In this document: piece by piece, positions 20,905-35,400 of the stretch
How the letters are laid out: each line of letters starts with the position of its first letter
How positions within the stretch are numbered: the first letter of the stretch is position 1
NCBI GenBank assembly: GCA_914767715.1
Contig: OU612068.1
Span: 29,138,001 to 29,202,000 of the forward strand
DNA length: 64,000 nucleotides
Source: Membranipora membranacea
Lineage: Eukaryota > Bryozoa > Gymnolaemata > Cheilostomatida > Membraniporidae
Direction of reading: 5' to 3'
Notes under the pieces: model-generated
Told to the model about the DNA's origin: nothing
Databases searched by the model: none
What the model saw: the letters and a program-made list of their open reading frames with translations, nothing else
Position numbers and translations under genes: made by a program

Positions 20905-23900
20905 CACATCACTGATCAGATATAAAGGTATATCAGACCCCCCACCCTCGTTAGAATATATAAATCATCTATGTAATTGTGTAATAATGTAGATTACTCA
21001 TCTGATGCTATGTGTACTATTAAATCAGCCCCATCCAAGCGGCCTGTAAATATCACTGGTGGATTGCTCTTTAATTTCCATTCATGTGTATAATTCTGTG
21101 GTACTTATCTTACATACTTATCAGGTATAACTAATTACCGCAGTGAAATTTTATTCCATATCGATGACAAAGATAGCAACAATGGTGGAAATTTCGATGA
21201 TGTTATACTTATAAATTATAACTTTAACTCTGCGGGAGAGATCACACATTTAGGCAGAAGGGCTGAAGAGCTCTACATGTTCTAATTGAAGGGTTGTTAA
21301 ACCCCAATAATATCACTTTTATTTTAATGACGCTTCATCATCAGAGTGGCTTGGATGTGATAATTATGTATCTCTACTATTACTCTTTTTCCATTCTAGC
21401 TTTTAGTTTACCTTGGAGCTAGGTGATCTCTATTTTATGTACGTACACAGTCCTATTATATACTAATAAATGTACGAGGCCACAGAGTGCCGTCATAGCT
21501 TTGTCTTCTTTGGACAACTATCCATATATATATATAATAAGTACCAATAGGACGGTAGATTATTATATGGCTGTAATATAATATAATGAGAGACTGTAGC
21601 ACCAGTAATAGAACAAGCATGTATAAAACTTACCTACAGTGGTTAATCTAATCTAAACTAATAACATAGTATAAAGTGCTAGATTGTCTAATACTGACAA
21701 ATCAGTGTTATGTTATAATCACCTGCTGGCTGTGTGTTACCAATGTGTGGGAATCAGGCTAAGTCTGCATATAATAACAATCTCTGTCGCCAACAATGCC
21801 CCGGCGCCAAACGTTCCCTCCCCTCCTACCCTCATCCCCTCCTCCCTCTACAATCATCTGTTGTTTTACTCGTATACAACCATTATCTCTATCACTCCGA
21901 TAGGAAAAAACAAGGAAGGCTGAAGACAATTTTACAGGAAGAGCATGCCAAATTAGAAAAAAACAGGTGACTGGCCAGTGTAATACAGACACAGTATAGA
22001 CTATGATATAATATGGTTTTTTTTCCAAAGAAAATTATTTGATTGGGAAAGAACCGATTATAGAATAGAGAGACAGGTCTACACAGTGTGACACAATCTT
22101 GAATATTTTAGTATTAGTACCATGTAACATATAGATAAAGGAAGCATAGAGCATCAACAACAGGAGGGAGCGACAGCGTCACTAATAATAATTATTAAGT
22201 TCTAGTTCGAGTACAGCACGGCATCAGTAGTCTAAGATTACCACTACAAAGAGCCTCTCAATGTCACCAAGAGATTCAAAATTAATAAAACTTTTATAAT
22301 AATTCTTTTAAATAAATTCACTCTTATATTAGAAGCATCTGTCAGCTTTATTGTCATAATTGTTATCCACTAATTCACTCAGATATTGGTTTTGTATACG
22401 TTTATTATTTATCAATTATAGCACTAATCAAAGCCTTATTCTAGGATGAAATGTGCCATTATTTATCCGACAATCATAAGTGTTTGCTTGTGTTTTTTGA
22501 ACGAGATCTAAGCGGCACACGAAAATCATGGGAACCACTTGAAGTAGAACTCGGATAGGTTCAGACCTGTCATATAAAATCCATTAGTTATATTCGTCAT
22601 ACCAGTTATACCCTGTATTATAGTCGTGTACTGGTAATAGTCTAATCCACGGCTATGACTGAATTAACAAGAATAAATCATTAATGCAAAGGCGACACAT
22701 ATAGGGCAATGTTCAGGGATTGAACTATGAAGTCAGAGGTAAATTTATCAGATATTCGCATATTCATCATGTCGTCATGTCCTGATGTCCCTTTCTAATA
22801 CTGAGTACTGAGGTGTGATAGTGTAAATCATCTCGATGAGTCATCACAGATTGCAGTTGGTTTTTCATCCAGATATGAGAAGGATCAGACCCTGGAAAGA
22901 CATTTCTGATACAAAACCACATCAGTTTTAGCCCACAAACCAAAAAAATAAGATTAACTGTTATTTCCAGTCTACACCCACACCAACCATAGACTAAACA
23001 ACCATTGCAGTCAAAATTTACATTTTGAAAGTTAAGTTTTCATCTCGATAACTTGACGAGTATAAATATACTCTCTATTACTGTTGTCATGTTCTGAGAT
23101 GCTAAGCCCGTTATGGTTTTCCGATCAGCTCAAAAATATTAATTCTCAATTTCAATGGCCGGAGCGAAACATCATAACTATGTCCGACGGTACTGATGCT
23201 GTATTTTATACTTGTAGTCTGGGCCGTGATGGCTTTGTTGTTAAAATCTTAAATGCCAATGAATCCTTTATAGCAACTAAATAACAAAAATAAAATAATG
23301 ACCATTAATGTATTAATGAATATGTTAACATTTTCTGAGGTAATTTGGTAATTGGAGTAAACTATCAGATTTTATCATATACATGACATAACAATCAAAT
23401 ATCAACATAAAATCTCAAACATGCCACTTACTAGGGGTTAGACATTTATTACTGATGTTATTATTAGTTTAGTTTTATGGGTAGATAAATCAGACAGAAG
23501 GCAGCTAAGCTGCTACACCATCATGACAACATCATCCAACATGTCGGCAACGGAAAATTTAACCAAATAGAGGAAAAATTTAAGGAATAATCTAAACCTC
23601 CTTACTTGAAATCCCAAGTTGATATTTATCATCGTGCTTATCTGATCAGTGACGAGATTGTGTAGAATCACCTACCCCCTGCTGTTTTATGTAATTGTGA
23701 TACCTGGGTATAATTTTCCAGCTATGCTGAATTGCGAAATGGAATATCTTTAGCCCATAATCCGAACTGGCCACACCTTCAATATGCGAGAGAAATATTT
23801 GGGTGGAAAATTTTCAAACAACATTGGAAATTCAGAGGCAGCACTCTCCTCCCTTACCACATATCAGAGAGGTAGATCAACCAAGTTCTGGTTTGATGGA

Positions 23901-26900
23901 TGTAGGTTTCCATCTATCAGCACCGATCTTGGAGGATTATTTATTACCAACCCAAGAAGAAATGTCATAAAAATTCCTATTGACAACGGGCGGCCGGATC
24001 TTCTAGATGGTGTATATGGTGTATAAACTAGAAAGTTTAATAAAAATGAAAAATTCTCAGAATAATTGGTGTAGAATGTCGATATTTAAATTCCTCCAAT
24101 ATCCAGGGCAACAGAGACGACCAACCAAGTTATCTGGAAATGCAATAATGAATATTTGGAAAACCGCCAAATTTTCCACAAATTCTTTCACCAAAATACG
24201 CTGTCAATGCTGAGATGAAACTCAACACTAAAGTTATCTCTATAAGATAGGTCTGATGTATAATCCAGTCATGTAACTGTTTAAATCAATTGATTCTTGA
24301 TTATAATATGTGTAAACACTAAACGGGATTAGTGGTGGGTGGATGATCCTTAGCAATGATATAGTGACAAGTTAATAACCAAATGACACCCGAATAAAAA
24401 AAACATGCTTCTGCGAAGCAGCGGCATTCAGGTACATCATCTACAGTATAATATATCTCTCTATATAATATGATGTCTAGAGCAGCTTCAGAACACGCCG
24501 CCACCGCAGCAGTAACAAGGTGCTTAAAGCTGACACGATGACGCTGAGCTGTGTACACAACATTTAGTTTTTTTATTAGTCGGGTTCTGACAAGTTTGAT
24601 TGCACAATTTGTCTGAATATCCAAGTCTCCTCAAAGCTGCCAACTAGTCAAGAGTTGCGGAATAGGATTATGTGAATTGATGTTTTTTTATTAAACAGGT
24701 ATTAATCAGTGCTTGGAGTGAGAGTTGGCACATTGGGTTGACATGAGAGATGAGAGGTAGCTAGATCGCAGCGCTTCGTCGGGTGACACTAAGCAGGCAA
24801 AAGTGTACCTCAAAGTCTTTACCTCAGAGTCTCTACCTCAGAGACTGCTCCTAATTACCATGACACCTCAGCCTAATCGGCATAATCCACTGAGGTGGAA
24901 ATATTTTGAGCTGCAAAAAAAAAAGATTATGTTGAAATTGCATTCAGGCAGCCGAGGTGCAAACACAAAATTATTTATTATCAGTTTTCCGGAATTATCG
25001 TCTCAGCTGCGGCTGGAAGGTGTCAGGTGATCTCATCGAATGACCTCATCTGAGAATTAACCAAGGGTCCTTGTTTTCTTTATTTATTATCCTGGAACCT
25101 GCCAGGATTTGTGTTTTTGTTACGCAAAAAAATAATTCTAACAAACCAATAAATAATTTTGTGACAGCTATACATTTCAGTAATCTGTACAAGTTTAAGC
25201 AGCTGGGTGTTTGGTGCGCCTCACTTTAATTTTATCACATTATAGACAGGGTGACGATGTTAACAGAGTGAGCTCATCTGTGAGATTGAAATTTGAGAAG
25301 ATTACATATCAGCTGTAATTGAGGAGAGTGAGCAGATTTTATGAAAGGGCAGATTTAATATCTTTTATTAGCTTAACAGGGTTTACAATCCCAGTAATTT
25401 TCACTATTAAAGATATTAGCTCCTCAATACATCAAATTAAATCTTAATTTCAAAGGAAGAATCAATAAAAATTCATTAAACTAACTGATTTAACTCCTTG
25501 GTCAGTGAGCGAGCTGACATTAACGTGTTATTATAAACTTGTCAGAGCACCAAACACGGTGTCAATCGATTTATTTTAATCACATTTTACATCCTCAAAA
25601 TACGCTCATCAAATTCATCACCATTGATTCAATAACTGATGGCAGACTATCAAATCTGATTAAATTTGATTAGACTTTCTAATGACGATAATGGTAAAGA
25701 TGTTAGAGTAATTAATTGGTATACAGCCTGCCATCAGTGTTGTTTCCTTCATGCCATTAGCGCAATTAAAATCTTTTAAAAAATTTAAAACTTATTACAG
25801 TTATAAGCATTGAAGGCTTTGACTGAGAAGGTGATCGTTCTCTCAAATGTAAACAGGCCAGAAACATTAGTTTGATAAAACTGCTGCATAAAAGAACATC
25901 CTTCTAACAATGACAGCAGGCTGTGTTCTGTGATCATACTCTGTATTATCATATATCAGTACAATCTGAGGTCTGAAAAATTCGTCTGCACACACAAAAT
26001 AATATTTATTAAAAAAGCATTGATAGATACCAATTTTATTTGACAGACCAATACACTGGGACTTTACTATATATAAGAATGACCGTACTGCGAGCAAATT
26101 GGATCAAACTTGATCTAATATAAGGCCATGGCTGCTCAAGAAAATAATACAGATCAGTGATATTGATGGAGTCTAACCTGAGCAGTAACTGGGCAGTGTT
26201 CGTGTTTGACTGATTTCTAGTTCACACAATTTAAGAAAATTTCAAAATGGAAAATACCTAAATAACTCATGATAAAATTCCACTGTGACGATTGCGAGGG
26301 ATTAATCAGTGAGAGGCTATCGAGTGAGCCATGAAGGCTTTGTTATAAGTGATGGAGATGTGTAAGTGATGATACAGCGAGAAGAAGAAGACAATGCAAT
26401 AAACTGTGAGAGTAATTACTGGCTGCAGCAGAAGGGCTAGAGTCAGTTAATGAAGGGGGCTGGATATGATTTACATATCACCATATCACACCTCTAAGGG
26501 TTTCCTCTGATGATGATGGTAATCACATTTAATACTGTTATGAAATGAGCGGTAGTGATTTACAATGAGCAGTAGAGGATAAGGGATGAGTTAGAATGAA
26601 TTACTATAATTTGAGAGGTGTGAAGGCGCCTCACAATCATCGGTCTCCATCTCTAACATAATCCTGTTTGGTCAAATTTTCGGCAGACTATAAAGTTATC
26701 TAATCCAAAATGTACGTAACGTTACTTTCCTGTCACCTACTCGGGATGGCAGACAGTGTATAAATGTATGTATATGTAAATATATATTTACATTTATAAT
26801 ATATATGTACGAATGAACGTGTTGTTTAGTGGCGTTATGGCCAGGATCGGTTAATAGGTTTGCAAGAAAAAATCTAATATAACGGAAATTGAAACCATGG

Positions 26901-28909
26901 AATCGTCTCCCAGCAGGGCTGCAGGATTTTACGTCGCGTCACAGACTGTAAAAGCGTCAACTCTCACACGAGGGAAGCATTCTGGGGCTTGGAATGTATC
27001 ATACGCAGTAACCTTCTTTTGAAGCTCAGAAACAACCATGGATGATGTAATGGCCTCCGGTTCAGTGCTTGTCAGACTCGTTTGAGGCACAAAGGCGGGT
27101 AACAGCAAACTGCAGACCATGACTTGAAGTTACCATTGTTATAATTACTACCCTCTACAGTACGGCGGGGAGGCGGAGGTTGATGTCGTTGTGTTTGTCG
27201 TTGTGTTCAGCGCTTTCAATAAAACTTGAGAATGAATTCAGATAGAGACACTTGATAAGAAAATCAGTGATCAGTAATTTAATCATTGAGAATTGGAGGG
27301 CTGTTGAGTGGTGTAATTTCGCACTCAGCGTATAGAGAGATGAGAAGGTGGACTATGTGTGACAATTCACAGCGATCCATACCTCAACTCCAGTGTTCAC
27401 TGATCTATTAACACTGCACAACTCACAACTAATAATTACATGTGTTTGAATGATTGTTAGGAATCAATGTCTCGTGTGATTCTTAATAGCATAAGTAGGG
27501 GTATATTGGTGCACCTAACTGGCGGAGTTCAAAATTCTACCAAAATTTGATATCTAGCTTCGTTGTGGGGTAAGGCGATGCCGCCCGTAGTATCATGTTT
27601 ATTATTTTTAAATCCTGGCTAATTGCTAGCGATGACTGCGCTGAGCTCTCAATGGTAATACTCATCGTGGTGTTTTGGCAAACATTATATTATTCATCTA
27701 AGTGAGGACTGTATCGGGATTTCTGATTGTCCCCAATTATGTCTTTTTTTTTCAAATTGGTGTATAAATTATCATAGGTTTGTATAAAGCCCGTAACCCA
27801 ACAGATCCTTGTAAGTAATAAGGTATTCAGGGTACAAGGAAAGGTATTCAAAGTAGGAGCCCGACCCGCCCAGTATGTAATAGTAAATAAAAAAAGAATT
27901 TTGCGAAAATAAAACTTGATATTATATTTTCATTATATTTATTGAGCAATCAAATACCAGTCATAACGGTAGTAGACCAAACTTTTCATAATTAATTAAA
28001 GCTGACCTGTTTTGATATTTGTCGTATTTGCCCTAATTCCTATTAGCCTGCAATAAGTAACTAAGGAAGTCCAAAAAATTACTTTTAGTTTTATCGATAC
28101 TTCTCTATTTATCAATAATATTATTTTCAAAACTTTATTTTGATATAACATTACTAGACTTTTCAAAGGATTGCTTCATCTAACACCCCTAAAGAAAATC
28201 ATATTGGTACTATTTCTTCCACTCTAAATGCCCATTGGCTCAATATCTGAGACCACATCGCTAAAATTTCACAATATCTACTCTACTTGATCCTGATTTT
28301 AGATCACACTACCTTAGCTCATGTAATTTTGTAGCTTTTACTCAGAGAAATTTTTTCCTGGTCAATTTACATATATTGTTTGTAAATCACATTCAATTTA
28401 CAGGCATTGTAATATATTGTTTGGAAGTTGTTTGTGGTGCAAGATAAAGATTCGGTGAGCATTCTTAATTTTTTTGAATTTTCATAAAATCAATGCATTT
28501 ATAACAATGTTATATGTACTGTTTTGTAATAGTTATATATTTCATAAATATATGTACCATATATGGAAAAATAGAACGATGCCAACGTACACATAGATAT
28601 ATAGATTTCGATACAATGAATTTACAACAGTAGAAAATAATCAGCAACACCTACCGGGATCATCATGAAGTTTTTCTCATCCAGAAAAATATAAAGAATT
28701 TAATGCTTATTTTCGGTTGCTACAATTCACCAGTAATTTGAATTTAACATAATGTACAAAAAGTAATATCAATTTAGGCTTTGCCACAAGCAGTGTGAAA
28801 AGAAAAGAATGATTTATCACAGCACTCCAACTATGTAACATGGTGGGTATTTCTATGGTTAAATTACATAAGTATATACCTCGCAAAAATATCACCCTGC
28901 TAAAATGAC
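20905..28909. other. rx-hbn intergenic region, no gene seen
   Basis: Eight kilobases between the 3' ends of rx and hbn. Scattered ORFs (for example minus 26929-27120 with even codon use, and plus 23784-24026) have no recognisable domain or splice context. A pyrimidine-rich patch lies near 21810-21850 and AT-rich palindromic sequence near 26760-26810. The region could hold cis-regulatory elements of either homeobox gene; that is inference from position. Confidence 0.45.
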
Positions 28910-31900
28910 TTAAACAGCCGACGTAACGATGGAGGAAGGATTATCAGCCTGCTGCCGGGCAGCTTTAAATCTCAGAGAGTCAGCACTGTGTTTCTTCTCC
29001 CCTAAAGCGGTCATGAGAAGTCGGCTATTTTGCTGTTGAAGGAGGGCTGCTTGGTTAATATGTTGTGATGCACCGCCTCCAAAGAAGGCGTGTGAAAGTC
29101 CACCAAATGGTAATTTAAGAGGAGGGCTTGCGGCTGTGGGTGGAATACCGGCTGCTGGGCTGCCGTAAGTTGGACTTGATCCAGGTGAGGTAGGTGACTG
29201 TTGTTGAGAGGCAAGTAGCATATTCAGGTTAACCATACTGTGTAGACGCTGCATGAAGAATGGATCTAGACTTGGTAGAGCCATAGGGTTCATTGCGGGA
29301 GGTGCTCCGGGCAGGAATGGGTTGTTATGTAGCAGGGCTGGAGATGTCATATCTTTGTATGGATTAGACGATGGAGTCATGAGGGCGGAGGGGCTGTCGC
29401 ATCCCATAGCTTTCTCTCTCTTTCTCCATTTGGCTCGTCGATTTTGGAACCAGACCTGCAAATAATACAAAAGGATCATAAATAATAATTATTATTTCTC
29501 CGCATGACACAACTTCACTGCTGTCAAATCATCCCAAATCACTGAACAAAATAGAGCCAATCAACGTCTGATAAAAACAAACAAAACAAATCACCGCCTG
29601 AAGGGCAGCGGCTGAAAGGCTAAATCAACCAACTTATAACATATAATTACAGAAATAAATTTATCTATTAAAGCATTCATACAATGATAACAGATATAAT
29701 AAAGGCAATTATGGTGTACGATGCTGGTCATATTTCAGTATGAAACACTTGCTATCAAATTTATAACTAATTAGAGTCATGTATTAAATCACAGTCAATT
29801 ATCATGTCTTTTTAATAAGAGATCTGTTGGGGTGATAATTGAAATCGCTGCAGGCTGCTTTATTATAATCATGGCAAAATAAGGAAAGTTAACCGATTGG
29901 TGGCACAGCGAGGGCAGAACCCATAAACTCCCTCATCATTGTGACTATTTGGTCCCCACTGGGAAAATAATTACTTTGCCCAAGGCTCTCAATTACCAAA
30001 TATTAATTAACTGATTACTATTTCAATGTTACATTATTAGCTGTCTTCTATCTATTGAGACTTGGTTGAATTAAATCTGATTTTCTCAATGTAGGCCAAA
30101 CACACTGCGCTTGGCTGAGAACGCTATTGTATTAATTGAATTTCATCATTTTCAGTGTTTTTTTAGAAGTTCAACCAAATTTGATGTGGTTTACTTAATT
30201 ATATAAGCTTGTGATGGATTATTGATAAGGACGTATTTTTATCGCCTGCTGAACCAATCAGCAGCGGCCGATTCTGTCAAGTCACAGATGCCTACTGTTA
30301 ATCAAACATATTTTGGGCAAAAAATAAAAAAAAACTTTTGTTGAAAATACATAAAAATAGAGATTAGCGCGACTTATTAAGTCATGCAGTGTTATAATTT
30401 AGGTCAAAGTAAGCAGAAGACTGAGATGTTACGGGTGGTAAGGCTTACCTGTACACGAGCCTCACTGAGATCAAGTCTCATAGCTAATTCTTCCCTAGTA
30501 AACACATCGGGGTACTGAGTCTTCTCGAATGATCTCTCCAGCTGGTGAAGCTGGTATGTAGTGAATGTTGTTCGGCTTCGTCGGATCTTTCTCGGCTTAT
30601 CTTTATCTTGGCAGCCGTCATCAGATAACGACTCAACGTCAGAGCCAGCAGCATCTGATGAGGGAGTCAGCATCTTATCGCTCTCACCGTCTGTCAAAAA
30701 TAATATAATATTGATATAACTTAACGTCACTGGCAATAGCAGGTGATTAATTAGCCGATTTCCTCGTGTCCGATGACAGTTTGAATGTAAATTTAAGGTT
30801 AGAGTTGATTATAAGTTAGACTGTGGTGATCAGTTGGTAGATTTATTGTTTTCTGATTGATTAATGATAAATGGTTAGTTGACAGATCCGATTTTCCTCC
30901 TCTACCATCTGGTACCGATAGGCACAGGTACTTCCTCCTCTACCCCCTATACTCAAGACTTATTTACTCATCACAGTTAGAATATCTAACAGGATCTTAT
31001 GTAGACCATGAGGCTGATTAGTCAAAGCATCAAACATTGTAAAATAATGGCTTGGAGAATTAAGCAGGAAACGCTATAATTGGAATGGTTGCATTTTTTG
31101 CAAGAACAGGGCGAGGCAAAAGGGCAAATAATGCAACAGGCTTAGCATGAAAAGAGGAGGCAGGTTATCATCGTTTGTATGATAAATAACAACAGTGTGG
31201 TTATGACACAGAGTATACTGCAGCTTTCAAAGTATTCAGATATATGTGGTGTGGTGTGGTGTGGTGTGAGGTCCGTTTGAGGTACAGTGACTCAGTACAA
31301 CAAGGCAAAGAGTAGGCCACCAGAGGCGGACACTGCCTCCGGATTATAGCAATTTTTAGTCAATTAATCAATCTGGCTATGTACATGATCGTAGCAGCTT
31401 TTGTAACCAGTCTAGGATCGCTAGTTAGGCTGTTTAATCTCATTAAAAAATCTCATTACCGCAAATCAACATGGAATACGACAGGAATTCATATCACACC
31501 CTAATTCAACAGACAAGATCTAAATTAGTATATAGTGATATCTGAAGGGCAATTGCCTATGGTGTCTTTTAATAACAAAACTGAAAACCGCAGGAGACTC
31601 CCACAACAAGCCAACAAATTTCACTTTCCTATTACAAAGAGGAGAAAAGGTGTTTACTTTGCTGTTTATACATCATAGGCATTATATAATTAAATAATTT
31701 CTCACTTTGTTTTTAGTGAAAATTGAGCGAAATCAATTTTTGGCTGGTTTAGATCAATATTTAAACAGCTAATTGCCAAAAAACAAGCTTCATTATACCA
31801 GATGGATTTGTTAGAATTTAAACAATGAGTATAATTATCAACTGTTTTTCTCGCTATCAATGCAGCCACTACAAGAGAATTGATACGCAAACAAAAATGG

Positions 31901-32451
31901 GGATGCTTTTTGTTGTCACTAATTAGAAAGAATGTGGGAATACATAACTTTATTGTACGCTGTAAGAATGAGAGGGGGCTCAGTGTATAGATTTGTGGAG
32001 CGATATGTCTGATGTTTACAATAGAGCGAGGGTTGGGGGTGGCGACAGTGTATTTACATTCTCATCGATTGGCCGATCCATAAAAAAAATCACTAAAGGA
32101 CTTCGGAGGATCAAAAACCCAAGTTCACAATGAATACACGGGTCGATATATAACTGATGATGGGATATTTTGGCGATAATTTGATTAAAAGTTTATGCTT
32201 GGTTAATCTCAATCATTTTAGTTCAATGAAAAACTCAGCATTGAGGATTTTCTGCAGGATTGGAAAAACATAAAGCCTTATATGCAATGCTGCCATAGCT
32301 TAAAACAGGAAAGGAACTGAACATTTTTGACAAACAGGTCATTATTCAAATAAAACTTACCAGAGTTTGCGAATGATCTTTCTGGAGTGGTTCGCTCTTC
32401 AATCGCTGTCTGACGTGATTTACCAAGTATAGAGTCAATGTTGAACGCCAT
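28910..32451 (-). CDS. hbn: Homeobrain PRD-class homeobox transcription factor
   Basis: Three exons (minus): 32361-32451, 30449-30690, 28910-29455; about 292 residues. Exon 1 starts [11 protein letters not shown], the EH1 repressor motif. The homeodomain begins [18 protein letters not shown], continues [20 protein letters not shown] and ends [31 protein letters not shown] with DLSEARVQ is the homeobrain signature and differs from Arx (QKTHYPD) and Otp. Position 50 is Gln. The 46/47 intron is conserved. Near the C-terminus [15 protein letters not shown] is an OAR-like motif. The middle is Pro/Ser/Gly-rich ([20 protein letters not shown]). hbn acts in anterior neural patterning. It is convergent with rx; no orthopedia gene is seen on either side within the window. 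Confidence 0.92.
31238..31268. repeat. GTGGT short repeat
   Basis: Four to five GTGGT-type units in an hbn intron. A simple repeat without further meaning visible. Confidence 0.6.
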
Positions 32452-35400
32452 GATCGCCTTTATTTTAGCTGGTATCTGGTGGTTGAATGTTATCCGGTGA
32501 TGTTGAGCTGTAATATTCTAAATTCAGTTAGAAGTTTATGTTGGAGGAGAGAGATAGAGTGAAGTTTGCTCTGTAACCTCTGCTTGATCAATGATGCTGT
32601 GTGTCAGTAATTCCACCTTGTTATAATTTGCAGTCTCACACCTTTAACAATGCTGTGACAATGATAGCGCTGCGGTGCTATAGCAGATTTAATATAATTA
32701 TATGGTTAATACTACACCATCACAACCATCGCTATCTATTGTGTATTGTGTTATTAGACGTGATTATAATAAATTCTGTGTCAGGTTTTGTATGAAGCTG
32801 GAAGCTGATTGGTCGATGCACAATATGAGGTGGTGGCAATCTTTCATAGCCAAGAGATTAGTTATTTATTATTAACCCACATAAAAGCCTTGTGACAAAG
32901 GTGATAAACTAAGGGACATTAATTAAATTTTGACAAATTTATGACCAGAAAGCGAAAGGATACAGATTATGTCACATTCTATGTTTAGACTGAAGATTTA
33001 TTCATTATTCATAAATAATAAGTCCAGTGGCACAAATCCTATCTATAGATGAGAGATTTATACAATACAATTTGTTATCAATGGAAGAAGTGTTTGTTAT
33101 GAGATGCACTATTGAGAGATAAAATTTATCAATTCACAATTTATGTAATTTCTTTAATTTTGGTCAAACATTAATTTATTGGAGAAGATAATATTCAGTT
33201 TGAGAGCCCTTCAGAATCACTATTACGTTCTAACTTCACACCAAACCAGTTGATGAACTATGAGAAAATTGTGAATAATTCACTCAACAAGTGTTATTTG
33301 GGTACTTGGCTCCAAAATTCATCTAATAGGGATTGACCTAAAATGGTGCGGCGTTATGAAGTTGTAACCTCAAGCCCATACTAAACATCAGGTGGCGGCT
33401 TGTTGTCCATTTTCACCCATGGCAATGAGATGGATGTCAAAATTTTATCTCAGAAAAAAAAAGCCGTTTGAAGGACCACAGGACAGAATAAAGAATACTG
33501 TTGGCCAGTTATTTGTCTCATCATCACAGGAGCCCAATATTATAATATTCACATCTGAAGTCATAATTGTCAAAGAGTTTGCTCGTTTTATCCTGCAGGT
33601 AGTAAATACGTTACCTAAATTTGTTACGTCACAGAATATAGAAAACCTTGACCTCAGAGCCATGGTTGTCATGTTCCCGATGTAAGAGTTAGGAGGCTGA
33701 TCCCTCATCAGATTAACAGTAGCTGTCATATTATTTGGCACAACCAGGCAGATGCTATTTATGAAGTTTCCGGCACCATGCAGTTTACCTATCCAGGATA
33801 TCTGTGCCTTCACGGTATCCCAGAGATTCCACCATTAGGTTATTTATTAATTAATTATGCACGCATTGACAATTATCTTTGTACCACCAATAAATTTGTC
33901 CGTTATATCACCTACACGCTTACAGTAGACTTGGCTGTAGTCACTCTAAAAATATCACAAGGCACTGAAAGCTCAACTTTATTTTTAGCAAATTAGCATA
34001 ATCTGTGATAACCTATGGAGGTGACAGACTTAATTCAATTAGAATTAAATATAAGTTTTTTTAAATAGTTTCTCTAAAAAGATCGGCCTTACTACTAAGG
34101 TTGTTACTGGTGATATAATCATATTCCACAATGCTGCTATTAATGTCAGCGAAAGGCAAGATAATTAAATTATGACAGAATAAGTTCTGTCTTAATTTGC
34201 CCCCCCCCCCCTCTCATTGGGATGGGAGCTTAGTCACTAAATGATATAAACTAAAAGAAAAGTTGCAGTTCATGGCTTACTCCAAAAGGAAAATACTGCT
34301 AAGCAGCTTCAACTAAGGATGACCGTGACTGCTTGTAAAAAAATCACCTTAAAGTAATTAAAAAAATAAGCAATTGCATATCATGGTAAAGGATTAAAAT
34401 TTTTTTGCGAATTAGGCATGTGGGTCTTTGTTCAACACACCATTAATCCACTTATCCTCCAGTCAATGACATGGCCGGTACCATCTGGTACCTCTGGAAC
34501 TCAACATCGAAAGTATCCACCTACCATCACACAAAAAGTGTGTAACTAATCCTCTATGCTTTGCATAAGATGACGTAGTTAGGGCATATATTACCCCATC
34601 AGCTCACATTTTTGTGCAAGGTGTTTAATCCTTGGTATTACAGACACAGTAATGAGTGTATGGCCAAGGTAACATGATCCGTTTGACGCTTATACACTGT
34701 TATGACTGCCCTCATTTTTTACGATGATTCTTTCACTGATTGAGTCTTGTTACAAAAGAGAATTAAGTGATTAACAGGCATAGAAACATATCATCTCTTA
34801 ATCTAATACCAGAATTACTCAATCAAAAGGATAATTATTTTACAACATAATATTTCAAGCAAAAAGATAATAATATCTTGATTTTACAGCTGAATATAAA
34901 GGAACAAAATTCCGCTATGTGTAAACTGAACTTTGACACTTGTCATGGCACATTCTGAAGGTTCTAATTCCTCTCAAATAAATCATAATAATGTAATGGC
35001 TATCATATCCAATTATGATTCTATGTTAAGGTGCAGGATAAATAACACTGTAGGTTTGGGTATCCTGATAGTATCTCGGAGCATCACAGTCATAGTGGTA
35101 TAATATGTTATGGCCTCTCTATTACATGAACGGATCTTGTGATTGTCACATTCCTCCCTAACCAGATTGCACATGTCAACAACAAGTTACACAACAACAC
35201 GCCCCGGTATATACAGTCCTCCTACGGACCGATAGACTGTTGGTTGGGTATGGCTCCAATTTGTTAATTTTGGCATCTATGCTTAATTTTGTATTCATAA
35301 GGCAGAGGATTATAAGGAAAGTTCACACGAATCTTTAGCCATTATATTACAATAAGATGAGTTGTTAAATGAAGCTTGTCGTTGTCAGAGGAGCTGCTCC

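Noticed and set aside
24319-24624. Minus-strand 101-codon ORF
   Set aside because: No domain, no splice partners and low-complexity context.
28910-32451. Aristaless/Arx identity for the minus-strand homeobox gene
   Set aside because: [21 protein letters not shown] and the [17 protein letters not shown] start fit homeobrain better.
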